DNA from: JAWXCB01 sp034440455
GTDB lineage: Bacteria > Bacteroidota > Bacteroidia > Chitinophagales > CAIOSU01
Direction: 5' to 3'
Assembly: GCA_034440455.1 (NCBI GenBank)
Contig: JAWXCB010000036.1
Coordinates: 1 to 60,398 of the forward strand
Length of the DNA: 60,398 nt
Made by a program: the position numbers and the translations under genes. Shown piece by piece: positions 42,123-51,413 of this stretch. Below the pieces are notes generated by a model, which was not told the DNA's origin, searched no databases, and saw only the letters and a program-made list of their open reading frames with translations. Within the stretch, counting starts at the first letter, position 1, and the number at the start of each line of letters is the position of its first letter.

Positions 42123-44357
42123 TCAGAAGAAATAGGACAAACTCCCCTTCACGAATAGCGGAGTTCCCGGTGTGAAGTGTAATTCGGAAACGGCTTCTTC
42201 TTCACCTTGTAATCTTGATTCGGTGTCAAATTGCGCCTGATTCCACTGACTGTTAAATAAATTTTCAATAGAGATGCTGAGCTCATATTTCGGACGCGTG
42301 TAGTTCAAGAGCAGGTCGCAAAGAATGTATCCTACTGCGGTAATGCTGTTCACTTCATTTGCAGGACGGTCTTTCATGTAGCGATAGCGCAGGCTGCCAT
42401 TAATGCCGCTCTTGTGCTTCACGCTGAGTCCACCGATGCTCGTGAGCGTGGGCGCAAGCGGGATGTAATCCTCGCCTTGCGGTTCATTAAGCGCCTTTCC
42501 ATGCGCATAATTCAAATCCATATCTGCATAGAGCCAATCCAAAATCTGGTAGCGCACTGAAACATCAAATCCAACACGCCTTGTCTTGCCCGATGGCTCC
42601 ACAATGCCGCCATCACCCACATAAACAAACTCCTGTTCGAGATACAAATACCATGCTGCAATATTGAAGAGCAACCGCTTATGGGGTTTAAATAATGTTC
42701 CTAAATCAGCGCCATAGGCGGCTGGCAAAATTTCTCTTCCCGTTTCAGAAACAACTACTCTTGCGTCATTCGAATGGAAGCCTCTGCCGGTTTTCAGATA
42801 CAACTGCACGAAGCGATTTGCATTGAACAAAATATTCAGTTTGGGGCTGATGAAAAATTTGTCAGCCGATAATCTTTCATACTCCGGATTCAACCGGTTG
42901 AAGTATTCAAATTTGAAATAGTCTAACCGGATGGCAGGGTTGATGAGAAATTTCCCAATGATGATTTCCTCATTCACAAACAAGTTAAGGTTGGTTTCAT
43001 CCACATCGCCAAGCGCAAGCGGTTCAATCGTTTCCTGGCGGTTTTTAGTGCGCGACAATTCGTTATCATCACTGATGTCATAGCGAAGCCCAGTGCCAAC
43101 AGTGGTGTTGAGTTTGGCTTTCCCGAAATCATTTTCCAGTTTGTACTTTCCGTTGTATCCGAAAATATTCCTGCTCTCCTTCTGGCGAATTTGGTCACCG
43201 TTGATGGAGTCCTCCAGAAAGAAGGTGAAGTTCGAGTAAAGTTTGAAGTCATACTTTGTAAAATAAATCTGATTCTCGACAATTGCTTCTCCCGCAGGGC
43301 TTGAAATTTTCATCAGCACATTCGTGCGGTCGGTTGCCCCGCCTTCCGTATCGTCAATCGCGCCAAAGCGATTAATCATGCCGCTTTCAACAGCGCGGGA
43401 AGGAACCTGCCCCGATGCGTCCCATTTGCTGATGAAGTAAGAACCAAGCACGGTAAAATTATTTTTACCCAACATGCCATTATACTTGGTGAAAAAATTC
43501 AGGCGGCTGAAATTCTGTTCGCTCTCAAACGGACCATCGGTGATGTTGTAGTCAAAAGCAGTATAGGCGCTGTGGTCTTGCGCTGCTTTTGTTTTTCCGA
43601 GAATATCCATCAAGCCGAGCAGCCGGAACGTATTGTATCGCCCGCCTTCCAACCGAATTTCGCTTTTGTCAAGCCGGTTGTAAGTATTGAAGTCAACATA
43701 ACCTGCGGTGGTGAAATCGCCATGCGCAGCATCGTAAGGTCCTTTTCCGAAATCAATGTTGCGCACCAATTCCGGAATCATGAAATGCAAGTCGGCATAG
43801 CCTTGTCCGTGCGCGTGAGAAACCATGTTCACCGGCATTCCATCCACGTTGATTTGAATATCGGTGCCATGGTCAATATCGAACCCGCGCAAAAAAATCT
43901 GCTCTGCTTTGCCGCCACCCGCATGTTGCGCAATAAATAATCCCGGAACAATGCCCAGCAAATCCTGCGATGAATTGACCGGGCGCAAATTGACATCCAC
44001 CTTGCTGAGGGTTTTCAGATTGTAGGCATCGTTTCCATTCACGGTGATTTGTTCAAGATTCAACTCGATGGCGCGGATTTCAATCGTAATCTCATCATTT
44101 GAATTTGTAATCACATATTCACGCGAGGCAAACCCGATAAATGAAACCACGAGCGTAACCTCCGCGGAATCAACCTTGATTGAAAAATTTCCGTCAGCAT
44201 CGCTTGTTGTTCCAAGCGATGAATTTTTCACAAGCACATACGCTCCGATTACCGGTTTGTCCGTTTGGCTGTCAATCACTTTGCCGCGAATAGTTTCATG
44301 TGCAAACGAAAAGTTGAAAATGAAAAGGAAGCAGAAGAGGGGCAGAAAGTTTTTCAT
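42123..44357 (-). CDS. TonB-dependent outer-membrane receptor
   Basis: 744 residues from ATG 44357, which gives a signal peptide (MKNFLPLFCFLFIFNFSFA); the frame is open further upstream to 44519 without family character. A CarboxypepD_reg-like domain (about 20-105: IRGKVIDSQTDKPVIGAYVL) precedes the plug (LLGIVPGLFIAQHAGGGKAE, FLRGFDIDHGTDIQINVDGM) and a barrel ending SLSYFF. The plug motif GFDIDHGTDIQINVDGMPVN, then MVSHAHGQGYADLHF, belongs to a group often linked to metal or siderophore uptake; the substrate is not determinable here. Confidence 0.93.
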   Translation of the reverse strand: MKNFLPLFCFLFIFNFSFAHETIRGKVIDSQTDKPVIGAYVLVKNSSLGTTSDADGNFSIKVDSAEVTLVVSFIGFASREYVITNSNDEITIEIRAIELNLEQITVNGNDAYNLKTLSKVDVNLRPVNSSQDLLGIVPGLFIAQHAGGGKAEQIFLRGFDIDHGTDIQINVDGMPVNMVSHAHGQGYADLHFMIPELVRNIDFGKGPYDAAHGDFTTAGYVDFNTYNRLDKSEIRLEGGRYNTFRLLGLMDILGKTKAAQDHSAYTAFDYNITDGPFESEQNFSRLNFFTKYNGMLGKNNFTVLGSYFISKWDASGQVPSRAVESGMINRFGAIDDTEGGATDRTNVLMKISSPAGEAIVENQIYFTKYDFKLYSNFTFFLEDSINGDQIRQKESRNIFGYNGKYKLENDFGKAKLNTTVGTGLRYDISDDNELSRTKNRQETIEPLALGDVDETNLNLFVNEEIIIGKFLINPAIRLDYFKFEYFNRLNPEYERLSADKFFISPKLNILFNANRFVQLYLKTGRGFHSNDARVVVSETGREILPAAYGADLGTLFKPHKRLLFNIAAWYLYLEQEFVYVGDGGIVEPSGKTRRVGFDVSVRYQILDWLYADMDLNYAHGKALNEPQGEDYIPLAPTLTSIGGLSVKHKSGINGSLRYRYMKDRPANEVNSITAVGYILCDLLLNYTRPKYELSISIENLFNSQWNQAQFDTESRLQGEEEAVSELHFTPGTPLFVKGSLSYFF

Positions 44358-44557
44358 GGGTGAAAAAATTTCAGATACATACGAATGTCGCTCTTGTTTC
44401 GGATTTTTTGAAATAATGAGTAGTGTTTGAGTATGAGCAAATGTCACCATGCTCACCTGTCCCGATTTTATCAGGAGTGCATCGAAGCAGAGGGGCTGCG
44501 CTGCAAATTCAAATTCCAATCAGGAAATGAAGTAAAATATTTTGCGGGAAAATACAG

Positions 44558-45142
44558 CTAAGCCGCCCGTCTTTGCACAATGACGAGCATCGTTTCCTTG
44601 CCGGTGATAACTGCTGAATGATTCAAGCCGGGTGGAATGGCGATAAATCCGCCTTTCTTATAGGCTGTTTTTTTGCCGTCAATCGTCATCACGCATTCCC
44701 CGCTGCAAATGAAGAGATATTCATTCTGGTCGTGATGCACTTCCTCCGGCAACTCATCACCTGCATGAGCCCACGCGGCAAAAGTCTGGCATTGTGCATT
44801 GCCCGCAAGGTCAATTATCATGAGGCTTTTGTATTCATCAGGAGGTTGAATATTCAGCTTGCGAATATAATTCACCCACTCTTCAACCGTAGTATCCGCA
44901 GTGAGCAACGGGGGGACATTCTCCTGTTCGATTGCTGACATAATCCGCTTCTTCATATAGGAAGGCGGAGGGGTGTGCTGCAAAGCATAGAGCGCAAGCG
45001 CATTTATCACGGCATCAATTTCGATCCGCACCGAACGATCACGCTGCGCAAAACGGTTTACCAATGCCCGTTCCTCTTCGGTTGCAAGCCCTAAGCAGTA
45101 GGACTCGATGATTCCTGATTCTATCAATTCAAGGTCGGTCAT
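44558..45142 (-). CDS. ChrR-like protein: anti-sigma N-terminal domain fused to a cupin
   Basis: 194 residues. Residues 1-70 (LELIESGIIESYCLGLATEE, then ERALVNRF) align with the start of the RskA-like anti-sigma encoded at 45896 (SGIIESYVLGIAS ... V ... EI ... AL ... YAL.H ... KK.I), so it is a sigma-binding domain without the zinc cysteines. Residues ~105-190 are a cupin. The first motif is HHDQNEYLFICSGE, the second GGFIAIPPGLNHS, and both keep metal-binding histidines. The ASD-cupin order is that of ChrR, which releases its sigma factor in response to singlet oxygen or organic peroxide. It is divergent from the ECF sigma at 45365. Confidence 0.85.
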   Translation of the reverse strand: MTDLELIESGIIESYCLGLATEEERALVNRFAQRDRSVRIEIDAVINALALYALQHTPPPSYMKKRIMSAIEQENVPPLLTADTTVEEWVNYIRKLNIQPPDEYKSLMIIDLAGNAQCQTFAAWAHAGDELPEEVHHDQNEYLFICSGECVMTIDGKKTAYKKGGFIAIPPGLNHSAVITGKETMLVIVQRRAA

Positions 45143-45339
45143 TGTTTACTGTCTTTTTCAACTGTATTAAACGAAGCGGCAAGCTTGCAGTTTTCATTTC
45201 ACACTGTCTTAACATCTTTATAACAACTTCACTTTTTGTGCATGCAGTTTAGGGACGGCAGATATACGATGCAGAGGACATTTCAGATTTCAAAGAGATT
45301 TAAAAATTTTTCTTATGCCAGAAGAATCTAAATCCTCGT

Positions 45340-45347
45340 TACATTTG
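45340..45347 (+). promoter_or_regulatory. Possible -7 box (TACATTTG) of the ECF sigma gene
   Basis: It matches the Bacteroidota TAnnTTTG consensus and lies 17 bp before the GTG start, giving a very short leader. The -33 TTTG box is weak. The divergent cupin gene must use another promoter in the same 222-bp gap. Confidence 0.4.
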
Positions 45348-45364
45348 CCCATCCTGAAACCCCT

Positions 45365-45895
45365 GTGAATAACCTGCCACGCCATGAAGATACATTAGTT
45401 GCTTCGCTAAAAGCGAAAGATAAAACGGCAATCAGTAACATCTACGACTATTATTCTCCAGTCCTGTTTGGCGTTATCCTCAAAATTGTAAAATCGGAAC
45501 AATCTGCGGAAGATGTGCTGCAAGATGCATTCGTGAAAATCTGGAAGAGCGCTGAAATGTATGATGCTTCAAAGGGAAGGCTATTCACCTGGCTGATCAA
45601 TATCGCCCGCAATACCGCCATTGACCATATCCGCTCGAAAGATTTCAAAAAAGAACTCCGAACTGAGAGCAATCTCGTATATGCAAATGAGGATACAGAA
45701 TCGTTCAACACCGACCATATCGGGCTGAAAGAAATCGTGGAAAAGCTGAAGCCTGATAATAAAGAGATTATTGACCTGATTTATTTTCAGGGCTACACGC
45801 ATGTGGAAGTAGCGGAAAAATTGAGCTTGCCGCTGGGGACTGTGAAAAGCAAAGTCAGGATTTCGATACGAGAACTAAGAGAAATCATCACGTAA
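45365..45895 (+). CDS. ECF-type RNA polymerase sigma factor
   Basis: 176 residues from GTG 45365. Region 2: ISNIYDYYSPVLFGVILKIV, QSAEDVLQDAFVKIWKS, GRLFTWLINIARNTAIDHIR. Region 4: LIYFQGYTHVEVAEKLSLPL, GTVKSKVRISIRELRE, a good helix-turn-helix. The stop TAA is followed directly by the GTG of an RskA-like anti-sigma, so the two are translated together. The divergent gene encodes a second related anti-sigma domain with a cupin. Confidence 0.95.
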   Translation: MNNLPRHEDTLVASLKAKDKTAISNIYDYYSPVLFGVILKIVKSEQSAEDVLQDAFVKIWKSAEMYDASKGRLFTWLINIARNTAIDHIRSKDFKKELRTESNLVYANEDTESFNTDHIGLKEIVEKLKPDNKEIIDLIYFQGYTHVEVAEKLSLPLGTVKSKVRISIRELREIIT

Positions 45896-46705
45896 GTGGA
45901 TATTGAAAAATACATAGCGTCAGGAATTATAGAAAGCTACGTGCTCGGCATTGCTTCGTCCGATGAAGCACAGGAGGTGGAGGCATTGGCTGCAAAGCAT
46001 CCAGAAATAAAGAAAGAGATAGCGTCTGTTCGAGATGCGCTGGAGAGCTATGCCTTGGCGCATCAAAAAACATTGCCTGCTCATTTGAAGAAGAAGATTC
46101 TAAACGAGATTGACAAGTTGGATTCAGGCAAAGAAAATAACAGAGCAAAAGTGATTGAGATGGATACAAGGCGCGAGATTGGCAGCGGAAGTTCGCGCTG
46201 GCTTGCAGCGGCATCCATCGCGCTGCTGGTTCTGAGCGGAACAATGAATCTGCTTCAATTTAACAAGTTGAATGATGCGAATCAAAAAATCGCTGCGCTG
46301 GAATCAGAGAAAAGTGTTTTGGCAAATGAATTCAACACGCTGAAAGCAAATTACACGCAACAGGAAAACGACCTTGCAATTCTGAGCAACCCACTCAATA
46401 AAACCATTATTATGAAAGGCGTGGAGAAACAGCCTGACGCGCTCGCTTCAATTTATTGGAATGCAGAAACAAAAGAAGTTTTTCTTGCCGTCAACAACCT
46501 GCCCAAACCACCGGCTGACAAGCAATATCAACTGTGGGCTATTGTAAACGGCAAACCTGTTGACATGGGTGTTTTCGATGTGATTGATTCCTTGCAAAGA
46601 ATGAGCGAGGTGGAAGCCCCGCAAGCGTTTGCAGTAACATTAGAGAAGAAAGGCGGCAGCGCGGCTCCTACATTAGAGCAGATGTATCTGCTGGGAAATA
46701 TTTAA
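45896..46705 (+). CDS. RskA-like membrane anti-sigma factor
   Basis: 269 residues from GTG 45896. The cytosolic N-terminal domain (about 1-75, EKYIASGIIESYVLGIASSD) binds the sigma factor. A transmembrane helix follows (WLAAASIALLVLSGTMNLLQ, about 100-120), then a short coiled coil (NQKIAALESEKSVLANEFNT). The periplasmic RskA domain comes last (ASIYWNAETKEVFLAVNNLP, YQLWAIVNGKPVDMGVFD). It anchors and inhibits the sigma factor until a signal triggers release. No zinc ligands in the N-domain. Confidence 0.92.
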   Translation: MDIEKYIASGIIESYVLGIASSDEAQEVEALAAKHPEIKKEIASVRDALESYALAHQKTLPAHLKKKILNEIDKLDSGKENNRAKVIEMDTRREIGSGSSRWLAAASIALLVLSGTMNLLQFNKLNDANQKIAALESEKSVLANEFNTLKANYTQQENDLAILSNPLNKTIIMKGVEKQPDALASIYWNAETKEVFLAVNNLPKPPADKQYQLWAIVNGKPVDMGVFDVIDSLQRMSEVEAPQAFAVTLEKKGGSAAPTLEQMYLLGNI

Positions 46706-46859
46706 AGCTATTTAGACGTGCTAAAAATTAACTCTTTCCCTTCAATCTTCTATTAGATTCTGCTTCCTGCGCAATTTTATCTCTCTATCATTATCAGCAA
46801 GAATTTAATTGCTATTAAATTTACAGGGCTATCTTAAACCTAATGTTATAACTTAGTAA

Positions 46860-47324
46860 ATGGCATTTGAAATGAAAAAATCACTTCAGAGTCCGCATGT
46901 GTATGCGTTTACTGAATGGTATCGGTTCATGTACTCTATGACAATCTTAGGAACTATTCTTCTTCTCCTTTTGACTACAAGTAATGTAATTGCCCAAGGC
47001 AACATTGAAATCATTCAGGATTCTCGCGTGGAGACGCTTATCAGCCGTTATGCGCAGGTGAAGCAGAAGCAGGCAAGTATTGAAGGATACAGGATTCAAA
47101 TCTCAGCAGGCTCCAACCGGAATAATGTGTATCAAACCAAATCGCAGTTCTATCAAAATTTTTCGGACATTAAGCAATACATCATTTACCAATCACCCAA
47201 CTTCAAGCTACGCGTGGGTAACTACCGCACGCGCTTAGAGGCTTACAAAGATTTGCAAGAAATTCTTCCGCGCTTCAATGGCGCTTTCATCATCCGCGAT
47301 GAAATAAAAATTTCGGAGTTGTAA
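46860..47324 (+). CDS. SPOR-domain-like secreted protein
   Basis: 154 residues from ATG 46860; the ATG at 46929 would give a cleaner signal peptide (MYSMTILGTILLLLLTTSNV, then IAQ) and may be the true start. The C-terminal ~80 residues look like a SPOR peptidoglycan-binding domain (GYRIQISAGSNRNNVYQTKS, YQSPNFKLRVGNYRTRLEAY, LPRFNGAFIIRDEI). It should bind denuded glycan strands in the periplasm. An ArnT-like membrane protein gene follows. Confidence 0.83.
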   Translation: MAFEMKKSLQSPHVYAFTEWYRFMYSMTILGTILLLLLTTSNVIAQGNIEIIQDSRVETLISRYAQVKQKQASIEGYRIQISAGSNRNNVYQTKSQFYQNFSDIKQYIIYQSPNFKLRVGNYRTRLEAYKDLQEILPRFNGAFIIRDEIKISEL

Positions 47325-47359
47325 TCCTTGCGTTGCGGATGGCTTCTTTTTCTTTTGAA

Positions 47360-48955
47360 ATGAAAAAGTATCTCCCATTTGTTGGATTTCTGCTGATTGT
47401 CGGTGTCTTTATTTTTTTCAAACTTCCGCATCTTCCGCTTCCTTATTTCTGGGATGAGGCATGGGTATATGCGCCTGCTGTTAGTCATCTGTATCATCAT
47501 CAACTCAGTATGCTACCCGATGCAATGCCTGTTGATTTGTCGCGGGGACATCCACTGCTGTTTCATTTTCTTGCCGCTTCGTGGCAAAAAATATTTGGCG
47601 CATCCATCACATCTGCACATGCCTTTGCGCTGTTTGTTTCTGTCATGCTGTTGTCCGTGTTATTTTATTTGGGAAATAAAATTTCAGGAATCGTGGGTCT
47701 TTCGGTTGTAATCCTGCTTTGTTTGCAACCTGTTTTTATCTCCCAATCAGGGTTGTTGTTGCCCGAAGTGATGGTGTCGCTTTGGATATTGCTCTCGCTT
47801 GTATTTTATCTCAATGAAAATAAAATCGGCTTTGTCTTTTCAGCTACGTGCCTGCTCCTCACAAAAGAACCAGGAATTATTTTTCTGTTTGCCATTGGAG
47901 TATGGATTTTAGTTGAACATCTTTCTTTGCGAAAACAACAGCAGTTTAGCTTGAAAAAATTAGCGATGGACATCATTATAGTCGTGTTGCCGGTTTTATT
48001 CGCTTCCTCTTTTTTCATCATTCAGAAAATGCAACACGGATGGTTCTTTTATCCGGAACATATTTCCTACATCGAGTTTGACTGGAAGCATTTCAAAGAA
48101 CTGTTTCACGCAGCGCATCAATATGTTTTTGAAAAGCATGCGTGGGAACCTCTCGCACTCGGATTTCTCATCATCACCATCACATTCTGGAAAGCGTTGC
48201 GCTTCCGCGAACGTATTCTCATTGCATTCTGTTTTCTTGCAGTCACGAAAATATTTTTTGAACTCTGGAAGATGCCAAAGCAGATGGAATATTTCATCCT
48301 TCCCTTTTTACTCGTGCTGATTTATCACAAATTCTTTTTCAGGATGTATTCAGAAAACAAAATCAAAGGCAGGCTTATCGGCATCGCTTCGTTGTTTGGA
48401 ATTATTTATCTCGCTTTTTCTTCGCTGAATTTTCTTTCCATCCGCTACCTGCTTTGTGTTTTGCCCCTCTTTATTTTAACCGCAGTCATTTTTTCTGAGC
48501 ATGTTATTTCTTCGTTGAAGGTGCTTCCCATGAAAAGTGATTTCATCATCGCAATGCTCGTTGCCGCCTGCGGATGGAATATGTATAGTAAACTGCATGA
48601 CCCCGTGGATATACGCGATGACAATTTAAATTTTGCTGATGGCATCCGCATTCAGCAAGACATTGTTCGCTATTTTGAATCAAACAACCTTAGCGATTGC
48701 CACATTTATGGCACTTTCCTGAATGTAGTGAACCTCACTAATCCCGCTTCCGGCTATCTCTCAAAAGACAATACCTTTGCAGCCAGCAGTGGGATAGAAG
48801 CAGAAACTGATTATTTTATTTTCACCAACATCGAAGAAAGCCCTATTTATAAAGAAGTGAAAAATGAGCAGGTGAACATAGAGAAGCGGTTTCAACAAGG
48901 CAAAGCTTGGGCTGAAATTTATCGCAGAACCAATTCGACATGCAGCAGGATGTAA
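47360..48955 (+). CDS. ArnT/GT39-like polyprenyl-phosphate-dependent glycosyltransferase
   Basis: 531 residues from ATG 47360 (MKKYLPFVGFLLIVGVFIFF). A multi-spanning membrane protein of roughly ten helices with the GT-C layout. The DE pair of the first periplasmic loop is in PYFWDEAWVYAP, and GHPLLFHFLAASWQKIFG and LLLTKEPGIIFLF are family blocks. The C-terminal soluble part (about 430-531) is periplasmic. Such enzymes add a sugar from a polyprenyl phosphate to a lipid or protein. The acceptor is unknown. Its end overlaps the M20 amidohydrolase start by 16 bp. Confidence 0.82.
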   Translation: MKKYLPFVGFLLIVGVFIFFKLPHLPLPYFWDEAWVYAPAVSHLYHHQLSMLPDAMPVDLSRGHPLLFHFLAASWQKIFGASITSAHAFALFVSVMLLSVLFYLGNKISGIVGLSVVILLCLQPVFISQSGLLLPEVMVSLWILLSLVFYLNENKIGFVFSATCLLLTKEPGIIFLFAIGVWILVEHLSLRKQQQFSLKKLAMDIIIVVLPVLFASSFFIIQKMQHGWFFYPEHISYIEFDWKHFKELFHAAHQYVFEKHAWEPLALGFLIITITFWKALRFRERILIAFCFLAVTKIFFELWKMPKQMEYFILPFLLVLIYHKFFFRMYSENKIKGRLIGIASLFGIIYLAFSSLNFLSIRYLLCVLPLFILTAVIFSEHVISSLKVLPMKSDFIIAMLVAACGWNMYSKLHDPVDIRDDNLNFADGIRIQQDIVRYFESNNLSDCHIYGTFLNVVNLTNPASGYLSKDNTFAASSGIEAETDYFIFTNIEESPIYKEVKNEQVNIEKRFQQGKAWAEIYRRTNSTCSRM

Positions 48956-50124
48956 TTCATCAAATCAAAAAGTTTTCAGCGCAACACCTTTCTGAAGTGA
49001 TTCAGTACAGGCGCGAGTTGCACGCCCATCCTGAATTGTCTTTTAACGAGATGAACACTTCCACGTTCATCGCAGTACGGCTTAAAGAATTCAACATCCC
49101 TTTCAAAAAAGGAATGGCAAAGCATGGAGTGGTGGGCTTGCTCGCGGGGAAAAATCCCAAGAAAAGAATCATCGCATTGCGCGCTGATATGGATGCGTTG
49201 CCGATTCTTGAAAAAAACAAAGTGAGTTATTGTTCGAAAAATGAAGGAGTGATGCACGCCTGCGGGCATGACGTTCACATGGCGAGCTTGCTCGGCACGG
49301 CAAAAATTCTTTCGCAACTCAGAAATGAATTTGAAGGAACGGTGAAATTTATTTTTCAGCCCGCAGAAGAAAAGGCTCCGGGAGGCGCTTCCATAATGAT
49401 TAAAGAAGGCGTGCTGAAAAATCCCAAGCCCGATTTTATTCTCGGTCAACACGTAACGCCTGAATTGGAAACCGGCAAAATCGGATTCCGTGTGGGTAAG
49501 TTCATGGCATCGAGCGATGAGATTTATATCACGGTGCGCGGTAAAGGCGGTCATGCTGCGCAACCGCAGAATCTTATTGACCCCGTGTTGATTGCTTCAC
49601 AACTCATCGTAAGTCTGCAACAAATCGTGAGCCGCCACGCCAGCCCGCTGATACCTTCAGTGTTATCGTTTGGAAAAGTGATTGCAAATGGAGCAACGAA
49701 TATCATTCCTGACGAAGTGAAGCTTGAAGGCACCTTTCGCACGTTTGATGAAAACTGGCGCAATGAGGCGAAGGCTAAAATGAAGCATCTTGCTGAAAAC
49801 CTTGTGTACTCGATGGGCGGCTCTTGCGATTTTAAAATTGTAGAGAGCTATCCGTTTTTGAAAAATGATGAGCGCACCACGCAAAACATGATTGCTGCCG
49901 CTGAAAAATATGTCGGCAAAGCAAATGTTGTTGAAATGGATATGCGTATGGGTTCGGAAGATTTCGCTTTTTATTCACAACATATTCCAGCTTGTTTCTA
50001 CCGCCTCGGCACAGGAAAGAAAAACAAACCTGTCACGTCCGTGCATACTTCCACATTTGATATTGATGAAAACGCCCTTGAAACGGGCATGGGGCTGATG
50101 GCGTACTTTGCCGCAACTGCTTAA
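48940..50124 (+). CDS. M20-family amidohydrolase (N-acyl-amino-acid/hippurate hydrolase type)
   Basis: 394 residues. The metal ligands of M20D enzymes are visible: RRELHAHPELSFNE, ALRADMDALPI, HACGHDVHMASLLG, QPAEEKAPGGA (Glu-Glu), ILGQHV and EDFAFYSQHIPACFYRLG. It hydrolyses N-acyl amino acids. The gene overlaps the ArnT-like gene by 16 bp. There is no signal peptide. Confidence 0.94.
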   Translation: MQQDVIHQIKKFSAQHLSEVIQYRRELHAHPELSFNEMNTSTFIAVRLKEFNIPFKKGMAKHGVVGLLAGKNPKKRIIALRADMDALPILEKNKVSYCSKNEGVMHACGHDVHMASLLGTAKILSQLRNEFEGTVKFIFQPAEEKAPGGASIMIKEGVLKNPKPDFILGQHVTPELETGKIGFRVGKFMASSDEIYITVRGKGGHAAQPQNLIDPVLIASQLIVSLQQIVSRHASPLIPSVLSFGKVIANGATNIIPDEVKLEGTFRTFDENWRNEAKAKMKHLAENLVYSMGGSCDFKIVESYPFLKNDERTTQNMIAAAEKYVGKANVVEMDMRMGSEDFAFYSQHIPACFYRLGTGKKNKPVTSVHTSTFDIDENALETGMGLMAYFAATA

Positions 50125-50127
50125 TCA

Positions 50128-50880
50128 CTAACTCTTCCGTTTACATTCCACAATCCAATCCCACGGGTAAGTTCCCTGCATCCAATCGGGAGGTGATTCA
50201 AATTCCGTGTCCCACGCGTATTCCAGCTTTTCAACTGCCGTCACTTGTAATCCCGCAGAATCAAACAGATGCATGATTTCAGGTTGCAAATAATGTTTCG
50301 TCACCACACCGTCAATGGCAACTAATCCCAGCAACACGCTTTTCATTCCGTATTTGTAATCCACCCACTGTTCATCGGAGATTTCTTCAAATGTCGCTCC
50401 TTCTTTTCTGAACCATTCCGTTGTCATCCATGATTTGAACAGCGCTGATTCAAGCGAGGGCAGCACAAAAAGAGCGATGCCGCCCGGGCGCAAACCGTCA
50501 TGGACGTTTTTAATGATTGCCCGGTTTTTGTCAACGTCAGCCAGCATGGCGACATTGCAGCAAAATGCAAAATGCGCCTGCGGTATTGATAGTCCGCTCT
50601 TCGTCAGGTCCATCCGTTCAATTTCAATATTCGGGCGTGAACGCAGACGCGCGGTTTCCAATAGATTTTCGGAAAAGTCTATTGCCAGCACTTTCTTAAA
50701 GCGCGGGGAGAGATATTCAAACGCATTTCCTGTTCCACATCCGAAATCAATGGCAGTATGCAGCTTGTTGGCATGTTTTTCAAAAAACGCCAGCAGCCTT
50801 CCGCTGCGGTCTTCGCTGAAAACGCTGAAAATTTCTACTTCGTAATTCGTTCCAATTTCATTCCAGTAGGCTTTGTTCAT
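50128..50880 (-). CDS. Class I SAM-dependent methyltransferase
   Basis: 250 residues. SAM-binding motif I is AIDFGCGTGNAFEYL (about 42-56), followed by VLAIDFSENLLETAR, and motif IV-like HFAFCCNVAMLADVDKNRAI. GLRPGGIALFVLP is the next strand. The N-terminus (YWNEIGTNYEVEIFSVFSED) is that of small-molecule methyltransferases. The substrate is unknown. It is convergent with the M20 gene, with stops 3 bp apart. Confidence 0.9.
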   Translation of the reverse strand: MNKAYWNEIGTNYEVEIFSVFSEDRSGRLLAFFEKHANKLHTAIDFGCGTGNAFEYLSPRFKKVLAIDFSENLLETARLRSRPNIEIERMDLTKSGLSIPQAHFAFCCNVAMLADVDKNRAIIKNVHDGLRPGGIALFVLPSLESALFKSWMTTEWFRKEGATFEEISDEQWVDYKYGMKSVLLGLVAIDGVVTKHYLQPEIMHLFDSAGLQVTAVEKLEYAWDTEFESPPDWMQGTYPWDWIVECKRKS

Positions 50881-51107
50881 TTTCAGTTATTATGAATGAG
50901 TTGATGATTGGTTAAAAGTAACCGCTTGAAAAAGAAGAATGCCGTGATGCTAAAAAAAATTATGCACAGACGAACCGATGAGGTTTTTGTGCGCGTACTT
51001 CCGGTTGTTCAGTGTGTCGAATAAACAATTACAGCGCTGCTGAATAACAGCGAGTCGTGTCATGCTGACAAGCAGTTTGAAAGAGATAGCTATTTTTGAG
51101 TGAGGAA

Positions 51108-51413
51108 ATGAAGGATATGCTGAATAAGCAATACATAGTAAACCAAATAATTCAACGCAAGCCGGACATCAAAAAATTCGGGGTGAGCAAAATCGGTTTG
51201 TTTGGCTCGTATGTGCGCGGGGAACAACGGGAGGATAGCGATATTGACATTCTGATTGAATTTGAAAAGGAGAAAACGACATTCGATAATTTTATGGGAA
51301 TTTGTTTTTACCTCAATGATTTGTTTGCCGGTAAAAAAGTGGAAGTGGTCACTACGGGCGGATTGAGCAAATACAGTGGTCCGTATATTTTGAAAGAGGT
51401 GGAGTATGTCTGA
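51108..51413 (+). CDS. MNT-type nucleotidyltransferase, antitoxin of the MNT/HepT module
   Basis: 101 residues from ATG 51108; the frame is open to a TTG at 51096. The polymerase-beta-type active site is intact: GLFGSYVRGEQREDSDIDIL (G-S then D-x-D). In MntA/HepT systems this enzyme poly-AMPylates the HepT toxin on a tyrosine next to its RX4HXY motif and so neutralises it. Its stop overlaps the HepT start (51406) by 8 bp. The toxin gene is interrupted here, so the antitoxin may be a solitary leftover. Confidence 0.88.
   Translation: MKDMLNKQYIVNQIIQRKPDIKKFGVSKIGLFGSYVRGEQREDSDIDILIEFEKEKTTFDNFMGICFYLNDLFAGKKVEVVTTGGLSKYSGPYILKEVEYV

Noticed and set aside
45315..45368. Possible 17-codon leader peptide (MPEESKSS...) upstream of the ECF sigma gene
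   Set aside because: Its stop overlaps the GTG start, but the peptide has no conserved feature and the -7 box lies inside it, so it would probably not be transcribed.
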